This document shows positions 37,556 to 44,782 of a stretch of 64,000 bases of DNA, in pieces. The DNA is from Flavobacteriales bacterium (GTDB lineage Bacteria; Bacteroidota; Bacteroidia; Flavobacteriales_D; Parvicellaceae), in the NCBI GenBank assembly GCA_025210295.1, contig JAOASC010000048.1, positions 124,001-188,000 of the forward strand, given 5' to 3'. The notes below the pieces were generated by a model. That model was not told where the DNA came from, searched no databases, and was given only the letters and a program-made list of their open reading frames with translations. The position numbers were made by a program, and so were the translations under genes. Positions within the stretch are counted from its first letter, which is position 1; each line of letters begins with the position of its first letter.

Positions 37556-38503
37556 ATGCATAAAGAAATAGAAACATTAATTATCAAGGAAAAAGAACTT
37601 CAAGAAAGAATTAATGGATTGACAGACTTATTTAAGAGTTTTCAAGAAGTTGAAAAACAAAATTTGTCAAATAGCATAATTGATAAATTAATTCGAATCC
37701 AAGAATCAGCATTGAGTGACAATATCACATTAATTGAGGCTTATGCTTCAGTGAGATATGTTTTAGAAACACTTATACAAACTGAATTGTTATTGAAAGA
37801 ACCAAGCTATACTTTTAAACTATATTATTCAATATGTACCCATCAGATTGATAAGTATCAGAAGTTTATTAATCGAATCCATGAGGAAATAAAAATTATG
37901 GAATCTTATGAAAATGAAGATAAGAAACTAATGGATATAGTAACAGATAGAATAGCTAAGGGAGAAGATTCTTCTCTAGTAATGAAAGAACATGATGAAG
38001 CGCAAAAACAGTTAGATGATAAAGCCGATTTAGAATTTACAATGTTTACATCCGATTATAAGACTAATGGTTATGGAGTTACAGCACATCTATTAAAGAA
38101 CAAGATTTTACCAGATTACGAGCAAGCATTAAAGGATATAGAAGAATCTAATCAAAAGACAGCAAAAAGTATTGTAAAACTAGAACGAATTTCTACGTTA
38201 TTTGATTTTAAAAATCAGTATAGTCGAGTGTTTAAAGAATTGAAGGATGGACGTTCTTGGAAAAAGAAAGCAGAAGAAGCAAATCTTAGTAATGAGTATA
38301 AGGTGATTTATGATTTATCAAGTGCTTTACTTCACTCTACTTCATATAGCTATAATACTTCTAGTGACTATACCGATGCTGATAAAGACATTGCATTGAA
38401 AATGATATTCAAGTACTCAAAGAAAATTAATCACAATATTAATAAGTATCTTGACTTGAAAAGATATAGCAAAATAACAGTGGTAAATGTTGAAGAGGAA
38501 TGA
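37556..38503 (+). CDS. Hypothetical coiled-coil protein with C-terminal helical domain
   Basis: 315 residues from ATG 37556. A TTG further upstream would translate the repeat-derived promoter and is rejected. N-terminal helical, coiled-coil region (KEIETLIIKEKELQERINGL), a central segment VRYVLETLIQTELL and a C-terminal YDLSSALLHSTSYSYN, which resembles the His-containing end of DUF5677/AbiV-type all-helical domains. A defence-related role is conceivable from context, not shown. It is followed 10 nt later by a long palindrome. Confidence 0.55.
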   Translation: MHKEIETLIIKEKELQERINGLTDLFKSFQEVEKQNLSNSIIDKLIRIQESALSDNITLIEAYASVRYVLETLIQTELLLKEPSYTFKLYYSICTHQIDKYQKFINRIHEEIKIMESYENEDKKLMDIVTDRIAKGEDSSLVMKEHDEAQKQLDDKADLEFTMFTSDYKTNGYGVTAHLLKNKILPDYEQALKDIEESNQKTAKSIVKLERISTLFDFKNQYSRVFKELKDGRSWKKKAEEANLSNEYKVIYDLSSALLHSTSYSYNTSSDYTDADKDIALKMIFKYSKKINHNINKYLDLKRYSKITVVNVEEE

Positions 38504-38512
38504 AGAAAAGCC

Positions 38513-38647
38513 ACTAACAAAGTACATAAAACATTTGTCGGAAAGTGCTAATTTTAAGGTCTATACATTTAATAAAAACTGTAACGGTTTGACAGGTCGG
38601 CTCTCCGAAATGCCAAACGTTTCATATACATAGCCGTTAAACGTTAG
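38513..38647 (+). repeat. attC-like palindrome P1
   Basis: Left arm CTAACAAAGTACATAAAACA then TTTGTCGGA. Right arm TCCGAAATGCCAAACGTTTC then ATATAC...CCGTTAAACGTTAG. The reverse complement of the right arm (GTATATGAAACGTTTGGC...TCGGA) aligns with the left (GTACATAAAACATTTG...TCGGA), with extra bases on the right side. Ends CTAAC/GTTAG. About 135 nt, directly after the gene stop. Confidence 0.75.
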
Positions 38648-38890
38648 TCTCCTCTCCTCTTTCCGAAAAAAAACGCTGCTAACCAAAAGACTAACAGCTC
38701 TTTACACAAGTGGATTCTGTAAGGTTCTTATCTCCCTTCATTAATCAAACTACAAACTGTACCAACTAAAAAACAAACATAAAACCACTATTACGTTTAT
38801 GTATAAACAATAGTAAAAAACATTGAATAACTTATTTTCATAAGTGGTTATCTATAGTTTTTTAGTAACTTCCGTTTATATAATAGTTAG
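38643..38890 (+). repeat. Spacer repeat copy 2: hairpin, CACAAGTGG and promoter ending in TAGTTAG
   Basis: 248 nt, homologous to copies 1 and 3 along its length. GTTAGTCTCCTCTCCTCTTT leads into a degenerate hairpin (GCTGCTAA...TAACAGC, about 38674-38697), then ACACAAGTGG. The 3' part is nearly identical to copy 1 and ends GTAACTTCCGTTTATATAAT then AGTTAG (38884-38890). With P1, this accounts for the 411-nt gap between genes. Confidence 0.8.
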
Positions 38891-38914
38891 CTGTAACTTT
38901 AAAATAGAGACATC

Positions 38915-39889
38915 ATGACAATAAAAGAAGCAATTTTACAGAGTTTAGAAGATTTAAAAAAAATAGCGACTTATATGGAAGTTCATGACCATATAATCAA
39001 GAATAACTATTATGACTTTAAAGATGCAAAAACGCCACCTGCAACTATTTCTGCATTGCTTGGTGACTTTATTAGACTTGGTGATTCTCGTGTAAAGCGT
39101 TTAAAAGGAAAAGGAGGAACTTTTTCATACTATCTGACAAAATTTGAAAAAGATTTAGATGTTGAAAAAGTTGTAATTCCCTCGACTGAAACCAAAACAA
39201 AGAGAAAAGATAAGACTTACCAAGAGAGAGATTTACATCTTCTTCTAAGTAGTTATCTAAAACACCAGGACTTATATTCGAAAACAATATTCCACGAAAA
39301 ATCTACAGGAAACGATAATCACCAAAAATGGATTCATCCAGATATGGTTGGGATAGATTTTTTAAATCTTCAGTCAAAATCAACGCAGACTTTATTAAAA
39401 GTCATAAACAATGCAGACACTTTCAAAATCAATTCATACGAAATAAAGAAAGAAATCAATACTGATTACGAATTGAAAAAAACATTCTTTCAGGCAGTTT
39501 CAAATTCAAGTTGGGCAAATTATGGATATTTAGTTGCTTTTGAAATTAGTGACAGCCTAAATGAAGAAATGGAAAGATTAAGTCAGTCATTTGGAATTGG
39601 AATAATTGAATTAAAAGCAAATCCATTTGAAAGTAAGATTCTATTTCCATCGAAATACAAAGAACTTGACTTTAAAACAATTGATAAACTCTGCAAAATC
39701 AACAAGGATTTTGACAGGTTTATAGAACAGGTCGAAAAACTATTAACTGCATCGGAAAGATATGTAAAATCGACTGAACGAGAATTGGTTGACTTTTGTG
39801 ATAAATACATGACAAATGATACAGAAATTGAAAAATATTGTCAAGAAAAGAATATTCCAATAGAAAAAGCAGCAGGTAACAATGTTTAA
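38915..39889 (+). CDS. HARE-HTH domain protein with PD-(D/E)XK-like C-terminal region (COG2958-like)
   Basis: 324 residues. The N-terminal about 80 residues match the HARE-HTH winged helix (TIKEAILQSLEDLKKIATYMEVHDHI ... TPPATISALLGDFI), a domain shared by chromatin proteins and restriction enzymes. The C-terminal part has WIHPDMVGIDF, then SYEIKKEI and FFQAVSNSSWANYGYLVA, in the order of a PD-(D/E)XK nuclease (D...ExK). Probably a DNA-targeting defence or regulatory protein. The last codons (...GNNV) and the stop lie inside a palindrome-like left arm (39875 onward). Confidence 0.65.
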   Translation: MTIKEAILQSLEDLKKIATYMEVHDHIIKNNYYDFKDAKTPPATISALLGDFIRLGDSRVKRLKGKGGTFSYYLTKFEKDLDVEKVVIPSTETKTKRKDKTYQERDLHLLLSSYLKHQDLYSKTIFHEKSTGNDNHQKWIHPDMVGIDFLNLQSKSTQTLLKVINNADTFKINSYEIKKEINTDYELKKTFFQAVSNSSWANYGYLVAFEISDSLNEEMERLSQSFGIGIIELKANPFESKILFPSKYKELDFKTIDKLCKINKDFDRFIEQVEKLLTASERYVKSTERELVDFCDKYMTNDTEIEKYCQEKNIPIEKAAGNNV

Positions 39890-39965
39890 AAAACATAAGT
39901 GGTTCAGTCGTTTACGGAAGTTTGGAGCATTTAATCAGCTCCGCCAAATCTTCGATTTGATGGGT
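39875..39965 (+). repeat. Decayed attC-like element P0 between two genes
   Basis: Begins GGTAACAATGTTTAAAAAAC like the left arm of P3 (GGTAACAATGTATAAAAA) and continues with GGAGC...GCTCC and CAAATC TTC GATTTG mini-hairpins. No matching right arm: the next gene begins 18 nt further on. It overlaps the 3' end of the upstream gene. Confidence 0.5.
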
Positions 39966-39982
39966 TATTTAAAAAAAACGAT

Positions 39983-40708
39983 ATGACAAATCTTGAAATT
40001 ATTACGAAATTAAAAGAATCCACTTTTACAGACGAAGATGGAGAAAAATATCAACTTGAATTTCAAGATGGATTGACTGATTCCGAAATTGAACAGCTTA
40101 AAGAGCAATTCCCAAGTAACAATATTGACAGTGAAATAATTGAAATACTGAAAGAGACCGAAGGTTGGGACGGTTATGGACCTGAAATGGTTTGTTTTGA
40201 CTCTATTGGACAATTCGGATTTTGGGAATTATCTGCAAACTCCATTACTCTTGGACACGATGGGTATGGAAATCATTGGATTTTGGATTTAAATGAAAAC
40301 GGAAAACCTAACAAAGTGTTTTTTGCTTGCCACGACCCAGCTGTATTTGTTGTTCATTCTCAAAACCTGAATGAATACTTAAAACATTTATTAGAATTTT
40401 ACGAAAGCCCTGACAAATGTCATCTGAATGAAATTCACGAGAAAACCGTAATGACAATTTGGAATAAAAATGACCTATGTTCGCCTAAAACCGAATTTGA
40501 AAATCAAAATCCTGAATTCAAAGACTTTCTGAATAAATTTGACGGAGACGAATGGACTATTGCTGACTTGAGAACTGGAAAAAACAAAGATGGTTTTGCT
40601 TGGGGAAAGTTTGGAGCGAATCAGTTTACGGAAAGACATCCGACTGAATTGGTATGGGTAATTAAGAATAAGAAAAAAAGCTTTTTATCAAGACTTTTTG
40701 GAAAATAA
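39983..40708 (+). CDS. SMI1/KNR4 (SUKH) family protein
   Basis: 241 residues. SUKH-like features: an N-terminal LTDSEIEQLKEQFP, then GWDGYGPEMVCFDSIGQFGF, LGHDGYGNHWILDLNENG and a strand VFFACHDPAVFVVHSQNL. SUKH proteins are commonly immunity proteins for polymorphic toxins. Here it shares a module with the HARE-HTH nuclease-like gene, so it could be its antidote or simply independent cargo. C-terminus basic (KNKKKSFLSRLFGK). Confidence 0.7.
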   Translation: MTNLEIITKLKESTFTDEDGEKYQLEFQDGLTDSEIEQLKEQFPSNNIDSEIIEILKETEGWDGYGPEMVCFDSIGQFGFWELSANSITLGHDGYGNHWILDLNENGKPNKVFFACHDPAVFVVHSQNLNEYLKHLLEFYESPDKCHLNEIHEKTVMTIWNKNDLCSPKTEFENQNPEFKDFLNKFDGDEWTIADLRTGKNKDGFAWGKFGANQFTERHPTELVWVIKNKKKSFLSRLFGK

Positions 40709-40717
40709 AAACAACTG

Positions 40718-40774
40718 CTAACAGTGGCTATAAGTAATTGCTTGTTCTCGCCTACTTCTGAGGTTAACCGTTAG
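40718..40774 (+). repeat. attC-like element P2, shortened
   Basis: Left arm CTAACAGTGGCTATAAGTAA then TTGCTTGTTCTCG. The right arm is reduced to GGTTAACCGTTAG, which matches the right end of P4 (CATTAACCGTTAG). The partner of TATAAGTAATTGC is missing, so this copy appears internally deleted. Confidence 0.6.
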
Positions 40775-41078
40775 TCCCCTCTCCTCTTTCCCAAAACAAA
40801 AAACGCTGTTAATCAAAAGACTAACAGCGTTTAACACAAGTGGGCCCTGAAGGGCTCCTCTAAACCATATTTCATTGACACACTAACTATTTGTACCAAC
40901 GTTTGAACTAACAAAAGAACTTTTTCTTGAAGTGTTTAATTTTTATCAAACTACTTATAACCATCTAAAAAGGTATATAAACCACTATTACTATTGTTTA
41001 TAAATAACAATAAATAACTTCTTCTCACAGGCGGTTCTCTATAGTTTTTTTAGTAACTTCCGTTGATATAATAGTTAC
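40770..41078 (+). repeat. Spacer repeat copy 3: strong terminator plus promoter ending in TAGTTAC
   Basis: 309 nt. GTTAGTCCCCTCTCCTCTTT is followed by a perfect 11-bp hairpin (AAACGCTGTTA 40801-40811 / TAACAGCGTTT 40822-40832), then ACACAAGTGG, a stretch longer than in the other copies, and the promoter end GTAACTTCCGTTGATATAAT then AGTTAC (41072-41078). With P2 it fills the 416-nt gap. Confidence 0.8.
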
Positions 41079-41124
41079 AACCTAATTAAACAACCTCACC
41101 CATCATACAAAAAGAAAAATTTAA

Positions 41125-41817
41125 ATGGAATCACAAAAGACTCAATCCGAAACAGTAATTAGATTCAAGTGGTTTGACAAGCACCCCGCTAAAAGTATTA
41201 TTCTATACACTATTACAATTGGTGTAGTGACTTGGGGAATTTTTGGTTTTTTATTAGACGATAGAAAAGAAAATCTGCATAAAACAGAAATTGAATTATT
41301 GAACTTCAAACTTGATAGTAATAAAGTTATTGAAGGTCAGCTACTAGCAAGAGTCGATTTTTTAGAAAAAGAAAATATGACGCTGAGAGAACAGAATTAT
41401 AAATACTACGAATGGATTTCAAACTCACCCAAAACACTTGCTTATCTTGAGAAAGAAAATTCATCAATGAGAAAGAAAATTTCAAAATTGAAAGAAAATG
41501 AAGCTGACCAACTGATTGAAGATTCAAGTAAAGTAGAAACCGTCCATGAAAAATATCACATTAACTCTAACCGACTTGAAAAAGGCGAAGCATTTATAGA
41601 TGAACTTACGGGAGCTTCGTTATGTGTAACGGACATAAGTTTTTTAAATGATGTTGACGGTCATTATAATCTTCCCAACAGCTCACAAAAGGACTTTTAT
41701 AATTTAAAACCTGGTATTTCATGGGGATTTAAGGATAAGGGGAGAGAATATAAGATTTATTTACAAGAAATAGATTATCCTACAGGGACTTACAAAGTAA
41801 TGCTTAGAGAGCAATAA
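41125..41817 (+). CDS. Membrane-anchored coiled-coil hypothetical protein
   Basis: 230 residues. One membrane helix at about 24-45 (IILYTITIGVVTWGIFGFLL), a long coiled coil about 50-135 (KTEIELLNFKLDSNKVIEGQ and following heptads) and a C-terminal beta-rich domain (GASLCVTDISFLNDVDG). No family recognised. The gene ends immediately before palindrome P3 and sits behind spacer repeat 3. Confidence 0.6.
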   Translation: MESQKTQSETVIRFKWFDKHPAKSIILYTITIGVVTWGIFGFLLDDRKENLHKTEIELLNFKLDSNKVIEGQLLARVDFLEKENMTLREQNYKYYEWISNSPKTLAYLEKENSSMRKKISKLKENEADQLIEDSSKVETVHEKYHINSNRLEKGEAFIDELTGASLCVTDISFLNDVDGHYNLPNSSQKDFYNLKPGISWGFKDKGREYKIYLQEIDYPTGTYKVMLREQ

Positions 41818-41947
41818 CTAACGGTAACAATGTATAAAAATAATAGCCGAGATAGCAGTAACTTAAAGGGGAGGCCACTTCAACCTTCGTGTCATTTGAC
41901 AGGTTTGAAGCCCTCAATCGGTTACTATTCCTATACGAAACGTTACC
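41818..41947 (+). repeat. attC-like palindrome P3 (best-conserved stem)
   Basis: Left GGTAACAATGTATAAAAATA then ATAGCCG (from 41823). Right CGGTTACTATTCCTATACGA then AACGTTACC (to 41947). The reverse complement of the right arm reads GGTAACGTTTCGTATAGGAA then TAGTAACCG, pairing along almost its whole length with two or three extra bases on the right side. An outer CTAACGG precedes it at 41818. Confidence 0.8.
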
Positions 41948-42041
41948 CACAAGTTGGAAAACCAACCTCACAAAAGCAAAAAATAATATCGTACACATTA
42001 CTTTTTTCCCACCTCTGACAGATAATGCTAACTATAGTCTG

Positions 42042-42072
42042 TTGTTTAGGCTGAATACTAAAATTAGCTTTG
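42042..42072 (+). promoter_or_regulatory. Consensus promoter of the controller-protein/BglII-like operon
   Basis: TTG (42042-42044), exactly 20 nt, then TAGCTTTG (42065-42072): full match to the Bacteroidota sigma consensus. An inverted repeat ACTAAA / TTTAGT (42057-42062 and 42078-42083) flanks the -7 box and could be a controller-protein operator. TAGTTAG (42080-42086), as at other module starts, lies just before the ATG. Confidence 0.7.
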
Positions 42073-42088
42073 CATACTTTAGTTAGCA

Positions 42089-42316
42089 ATGAATTCAAAA
42101 CAAAACATACTAATTAAATTTGGAGAAAGAGTTCGAGAAATCCGAAAGGAAAATGGTCTTTCTCAAGAAGAATTAGCTCATAAAGCTGATTTACATAGAA
42201 CATATATTGGTATGATTGAAAGAGCAGAGAAAAATATAACTTTGGTAAATATCTTAAAGATATCAGATGCTCTTGGGGTTCAAGTTAAAGACTTATTTGA
42301 TTATGGCACTAACTGA
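42089..42316 (+). CDS. XRE-family controller protein of a type II RM system
   Basis: 75 residues, a single HTH_3 domain: FGERVREIRKENGLSQEELA then HKADLHRTYIGMIERAEKNI. This is the size and pattern of RM controller (C) proteins, which delay restriction-enzyme expression until methylation is complete. It overlaps the endonuclease gene by 14 nt, so the two are co-translated. A short inverted repeat over the promoter suggests autoregulation. Confidence 0.85.
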   Translation: MNSKQNILIKFGERVREIRKENGLSQEELAHKADLHRTYIGMIERAEKNITLVNILKISDALGVQVKDLFDYGTN

Positions 42317-42893
42317 CCTCCCTCATAACATTTTAAACGATTATGAAGTTCATGAATACAAACATGCAGTTGCTATTCTAAAAAATGACTTCCCAAATGA
42401 ATATCAAGACCTGATAGACGTTCTTAATAACTTTACACTAAAACGTTCTGAAATTCTTGCGCCAGGGGGTAGAAAAAGTCCCATTGCAGCAAGGCTTGAC
42501 GAATTTCTTTACGATCGAAATTGGAAGGAACATAATTTCAATACAACTTTGACAATTGATGGGACTGAATATCATACCCCTACTCACAAAATTGATTGTT
42601 ATAAGAATAGGATTGCACTTGATGTAGAATGGAATAATAAAGACCCTTTTTATGATAGAGACTTAAATAACTTTAGATTACTTCATGATAGGGGTGCTAT
42701 AAGTATGGCTATAATAATTACAAGATGTTCTTCTCTTCAACAAATTTTTAAACAACTAGGAAAAGGTAATTCTTATGGTTCTTCTACAACACATTTAGGA
42801 AAACTGCTTCCTAGAATAGATGGTGGTTCAGGCGGAGGATGTCCTTTACTTGTTTTTGGAATACATCCTAATAAATATGACCCAAATAGTTAA
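42303..42893 (+). CDS. BglII/BstYI-family type II restriction endonuclease
   Basis: 196 residues from ATG 42303; the longer frame overlaps the controller gene further and is unlikely. Core segment KIDCYKNRIALDVEWNNKDP then FYDRDLNNFRLLHDRGAISM, with probable catalytic D98 and E109. Known BglII/BstYI enzymes cut AGATCT or RGATCY, so a GATC-containing target is plausible (inference). A Gly/Ser-rich GGSGGGCPLLVFGIHP segment lies near the end. It overlaps the convergent methyltransferase gene by 4 nt. Confidence 0.85.
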   Translation: MALTDLPHNILNDYEVHEYKHAVAILKNDFPNEYQDLIDVLNNFTLKRSEILAPGGRKSPIAARLDEFLYDRNWKEHNFNTTLTIDGTEYHTPTHKIDCYKNRIALDVEWNNKDPFYDRDLNNFRLLHDRGAISMAIIITRCSSLQQIFKQLGKGNSYGSSTTHLGKLLPRIDGGSGGGCPLLVFGIHPNKYDPNS

Positions 42894-44071
42894 TTATTTG
42901 GGGAGCAAATAATTAAAGCTTCTTTTACATTTCGGCTTTTATCTCCTTGCCTCCCCATTGTACTGTGCTTATAGTCTATCTCTCTAATTTCTATATTATA
43001 ATTTAAAAATATAGTTTCTGCAATACTCAAAAGTTTTTCCAAACTAATCATTCCAGTATCACTGTAACTTAAAATTAGAGTACTATTTGCATTAAATACC
43101 TTTTCAAACATTGTCTCAAAAGCGTTTTTAACTTTAGTTTTTATGCAAAATGGCGATTGATGTCTATCGGTTCTATATCTTCCCTTATACTTGACCTCGG
43201 GATAATCATAACGAGCTAATGTCTCTAATGCATGATAAAATCTACTATAATGAACAAATTGATACGGAGGATCTGAATATACAATTGAACCTTCCTCAAT
43301 ATTATCTAATAATTCAGAGAAATCAAGTTGTGTGGCTTCAAACTCAAATCTATTTGGGTTATTTTCATGAAAGGTTTCTCTTAGAGAATTAAATTTTTGT
43401 TTAAACAAAGGAAGGACTTCCTTTCTTCGATAGAATAGAATGTCTTTCATATTAGACTCGTTTACATCTCTATATTGAGCATAATGTCCTGTACTTTGGG
43501 TACAGTAAGACATCGCAAACATAAGTGAAGACATAATTGCATTATAGATAAATGTATTTCTATATTTTTCACTCCTAGCAACTCCTGAAAGAGCATCAAT
43601 CCAAACACATTGTTCATAGGACCAGTAAGTTCCACTAAAATTTTTAGCAAATAAATGATCTAAACCATTAAACCCAAAGTTTAGAAGACTTTGTTGCTTT
43701 TCTTCCAACTTTTTAATTTCCTGAAATGTCAGTGAATTAGAATAATCAAATTTAAAATCTTTATTAGCCTTTTTGAACCTTAACACTTTTGCTTCTGCCT
43801 CAGTTATAATTTCATCTAATAAATTAACAGAATAATTATTCCAATCATAATTTTTAAGGTAAGTTCCTGCAAGTATACTTGTGTAAGTTTGGATGTCATT
43901 ACATGTTACATTTAATTTATTTCTGTATGCCCCACTAACTACTGCTGAACCTCCAAACACATCATAAAGTCTTTGATTTTCATTCTCTAAAACATCGTCA
44001 ATAGCCTCCACTACGAAATCTAAAATATTTCGTTTTGACCCCATATATTTTATGATATGTAGAACCTCCAT
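42890..44071 (-). CDS. D12-class N6-adenine DNA methyltransferase
   Basis: 393 residues. N-terminal IKYMGSKRNILDF (motif X-like), SAM-binding DVFGGSA (37-43) and catalytic DPPY (267-270), the order of Dam/D12 class enzymes. It protects host DNA from the BglII-like nuclease encoded convergently. D12 enzymes typically methylate the adenine of GATC-type sites, which agrees with the nuclease family. A long insert (about 80-230) between the motifs probably holds the target-recognition region. It has its own consensus promoter. Confidence 0.9.
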   Translation of the reverse strand: MEVLHIIKYMGSKRNILDFVVEAIDDVLENENQRLYDVFGGSAVVSGAYRNKLNVTCNDIQTYTSILAGTYLKNYDWNNYSVNLLDEIITEAEAKVLRFKKANKDFKFDYSNSLTFQEIKKLEEKQQSLLNFGFNGLDHLFAKNFSGTYWSYEQCVWIDALSGVARSEKYRNTFIYNAIMSSLMFAMSYCTQSTGHYAQYRDVNESNMKDILFYRRKEVLPLFKQKFNSLRETFHENNPNRFEFEATQLDFSELLDNIEEGSIVYSDPPYQFVHYSRFYHALETLARYDYPEVKYKGRYRTDRHQSPFCIKTKVKNAFETMFEKVFNANSTLILSYSDTGMISLEKLLSIAETIFLNYNIEIREIDYKHSTMGRQGDKSRNVKEALIICSPNN

Positions 44072-44091
44072 TTAATGATAATTATAGTATG

Positions 44092-44122
44092 CAAATCTAA
44101 TATTAATAAATGAATTAAACAA
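44092..44122 (-). promoter_or_regulatory. Consensus promoter of the D12 methyltransferase gene
   Basis: On the minus strand: TTG (44122-44120), exactly 20 nt, then TAGATTTG (44099-44092), a full match to TTG-N20-TAnnTTTG. The ATG follows 20 nt later. Confidence 0.75.
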
Positions 44123-44234
44123 ACGACTGAATAAAACCTCAAATCTATTTTCAAACACATTGCAATTCGTGTTCCTGATGTTGCAAAGAGCTTTCAAGCC
44201 AACGCTGACTGTTAAATAGGACGAACAAGCCAGT

Positions 44235-44371
44235 GGGTAACAACGTATATAAAAAAAGCGATTTAAGTGCTTATTTCAAAGTGGTTTTCGTACTTTTAAA
44301 GCATCTAATAATCCGAAAAGTTAGTACTTATAAATCCGCTACTTTTCATATACAAGACCATTAACCGTTAG
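44235..44371 (+). repeat. attC-like palindrome P4
   Basis: Left GGGTAACAACGTATATAAAA then AAAGCGATTTAAGTGC. Right GTACTTATAAATCCGCTACT then TTTCATATAC...CATTAACCGTTAG. The reverse complement of the right (GTATATGAAAAGTAGCGGAT then TTATAAGTAC) aligns with the left. The right end GTTAG (44367-44371) is flush with the truncated gene copy that follows. Confidence 0.78.
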
Positions 44372-44372
44372 T

Positions 44373-44609
44373 GCAAAACAACTGGAAAACTACACGAAGT
44401 TTGCAATGCAAGAAAAACAAAAAGTTTCTGTAATTTTAGGAGTTGGAGGCCCACCTTCTAACCCTGATAAAATTTACTTAGTTCCATTAAAAAAGTTTAA
44501 TACAGACGGCTCTATTAATGAGTTAACAGTTAATAAATATAAACGTGATAAAAGTAAATTAAAATTTGATATAAAGACACAAACAATTGTTTAATACCAA
44601 AATACCTTA
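44373..44609 (+). pseudogene. Truncated 3' duplicate of the membrane-anchored nuclease gene at 58172
   Basis: The DNA from 44373 is nearly identical to 58682-58915, the last about 74 codons and a few bases past the stop of the intact gene, starting abruptly at GCAAAACAACTGGAAAACTA. The remaining frame encodes only the C-terminal tail after the catalytic ExK, so it cannot be functional. About 15 mismatches over the coding part show it is not brand new. It begins 1 nt after the GTTAG of palindrome P4, i.e. at a module boundary. Confidence 0.85.
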
Positions 44610-44634
44610 CCAATAACTTTCACTAAAAAGACCT
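44610..44634. pseudogene. Short remnant matching the 3' end of the S24 peptidase gene
   Basis: CAATAACTTTCACTAAAAAG followed by AC is identical to 45660-45681, which encodes the C-terminal ...EVFLVKVI of the S24 protein on the minus strand. It lies immediately next to the truncated nuclease copy, indicating shuffled gene ends. The following 150 nt up to 44782 show no gene. Confidence 0.5.
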
Positions 44635-44782
44635 CATATATACAAAATAAGCAAAATAGTAGTAAAATCAAATGTTGCAGTTTGCTTCAAAATTATTAGA
44701 GAGAACATTGTAAAACATAAACAGAATTTAGATAAGTTTAAAACAAAGCTAAATAAATAACATATTTTCTATATACGTTAAT

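Noticed and set aside
44406-44594. A separate 62-residue gene
   Set aside because: It is the 3' tail of the nuclease gene at 58172 copied without its catalytic part; it has no own promoter or complete domain.
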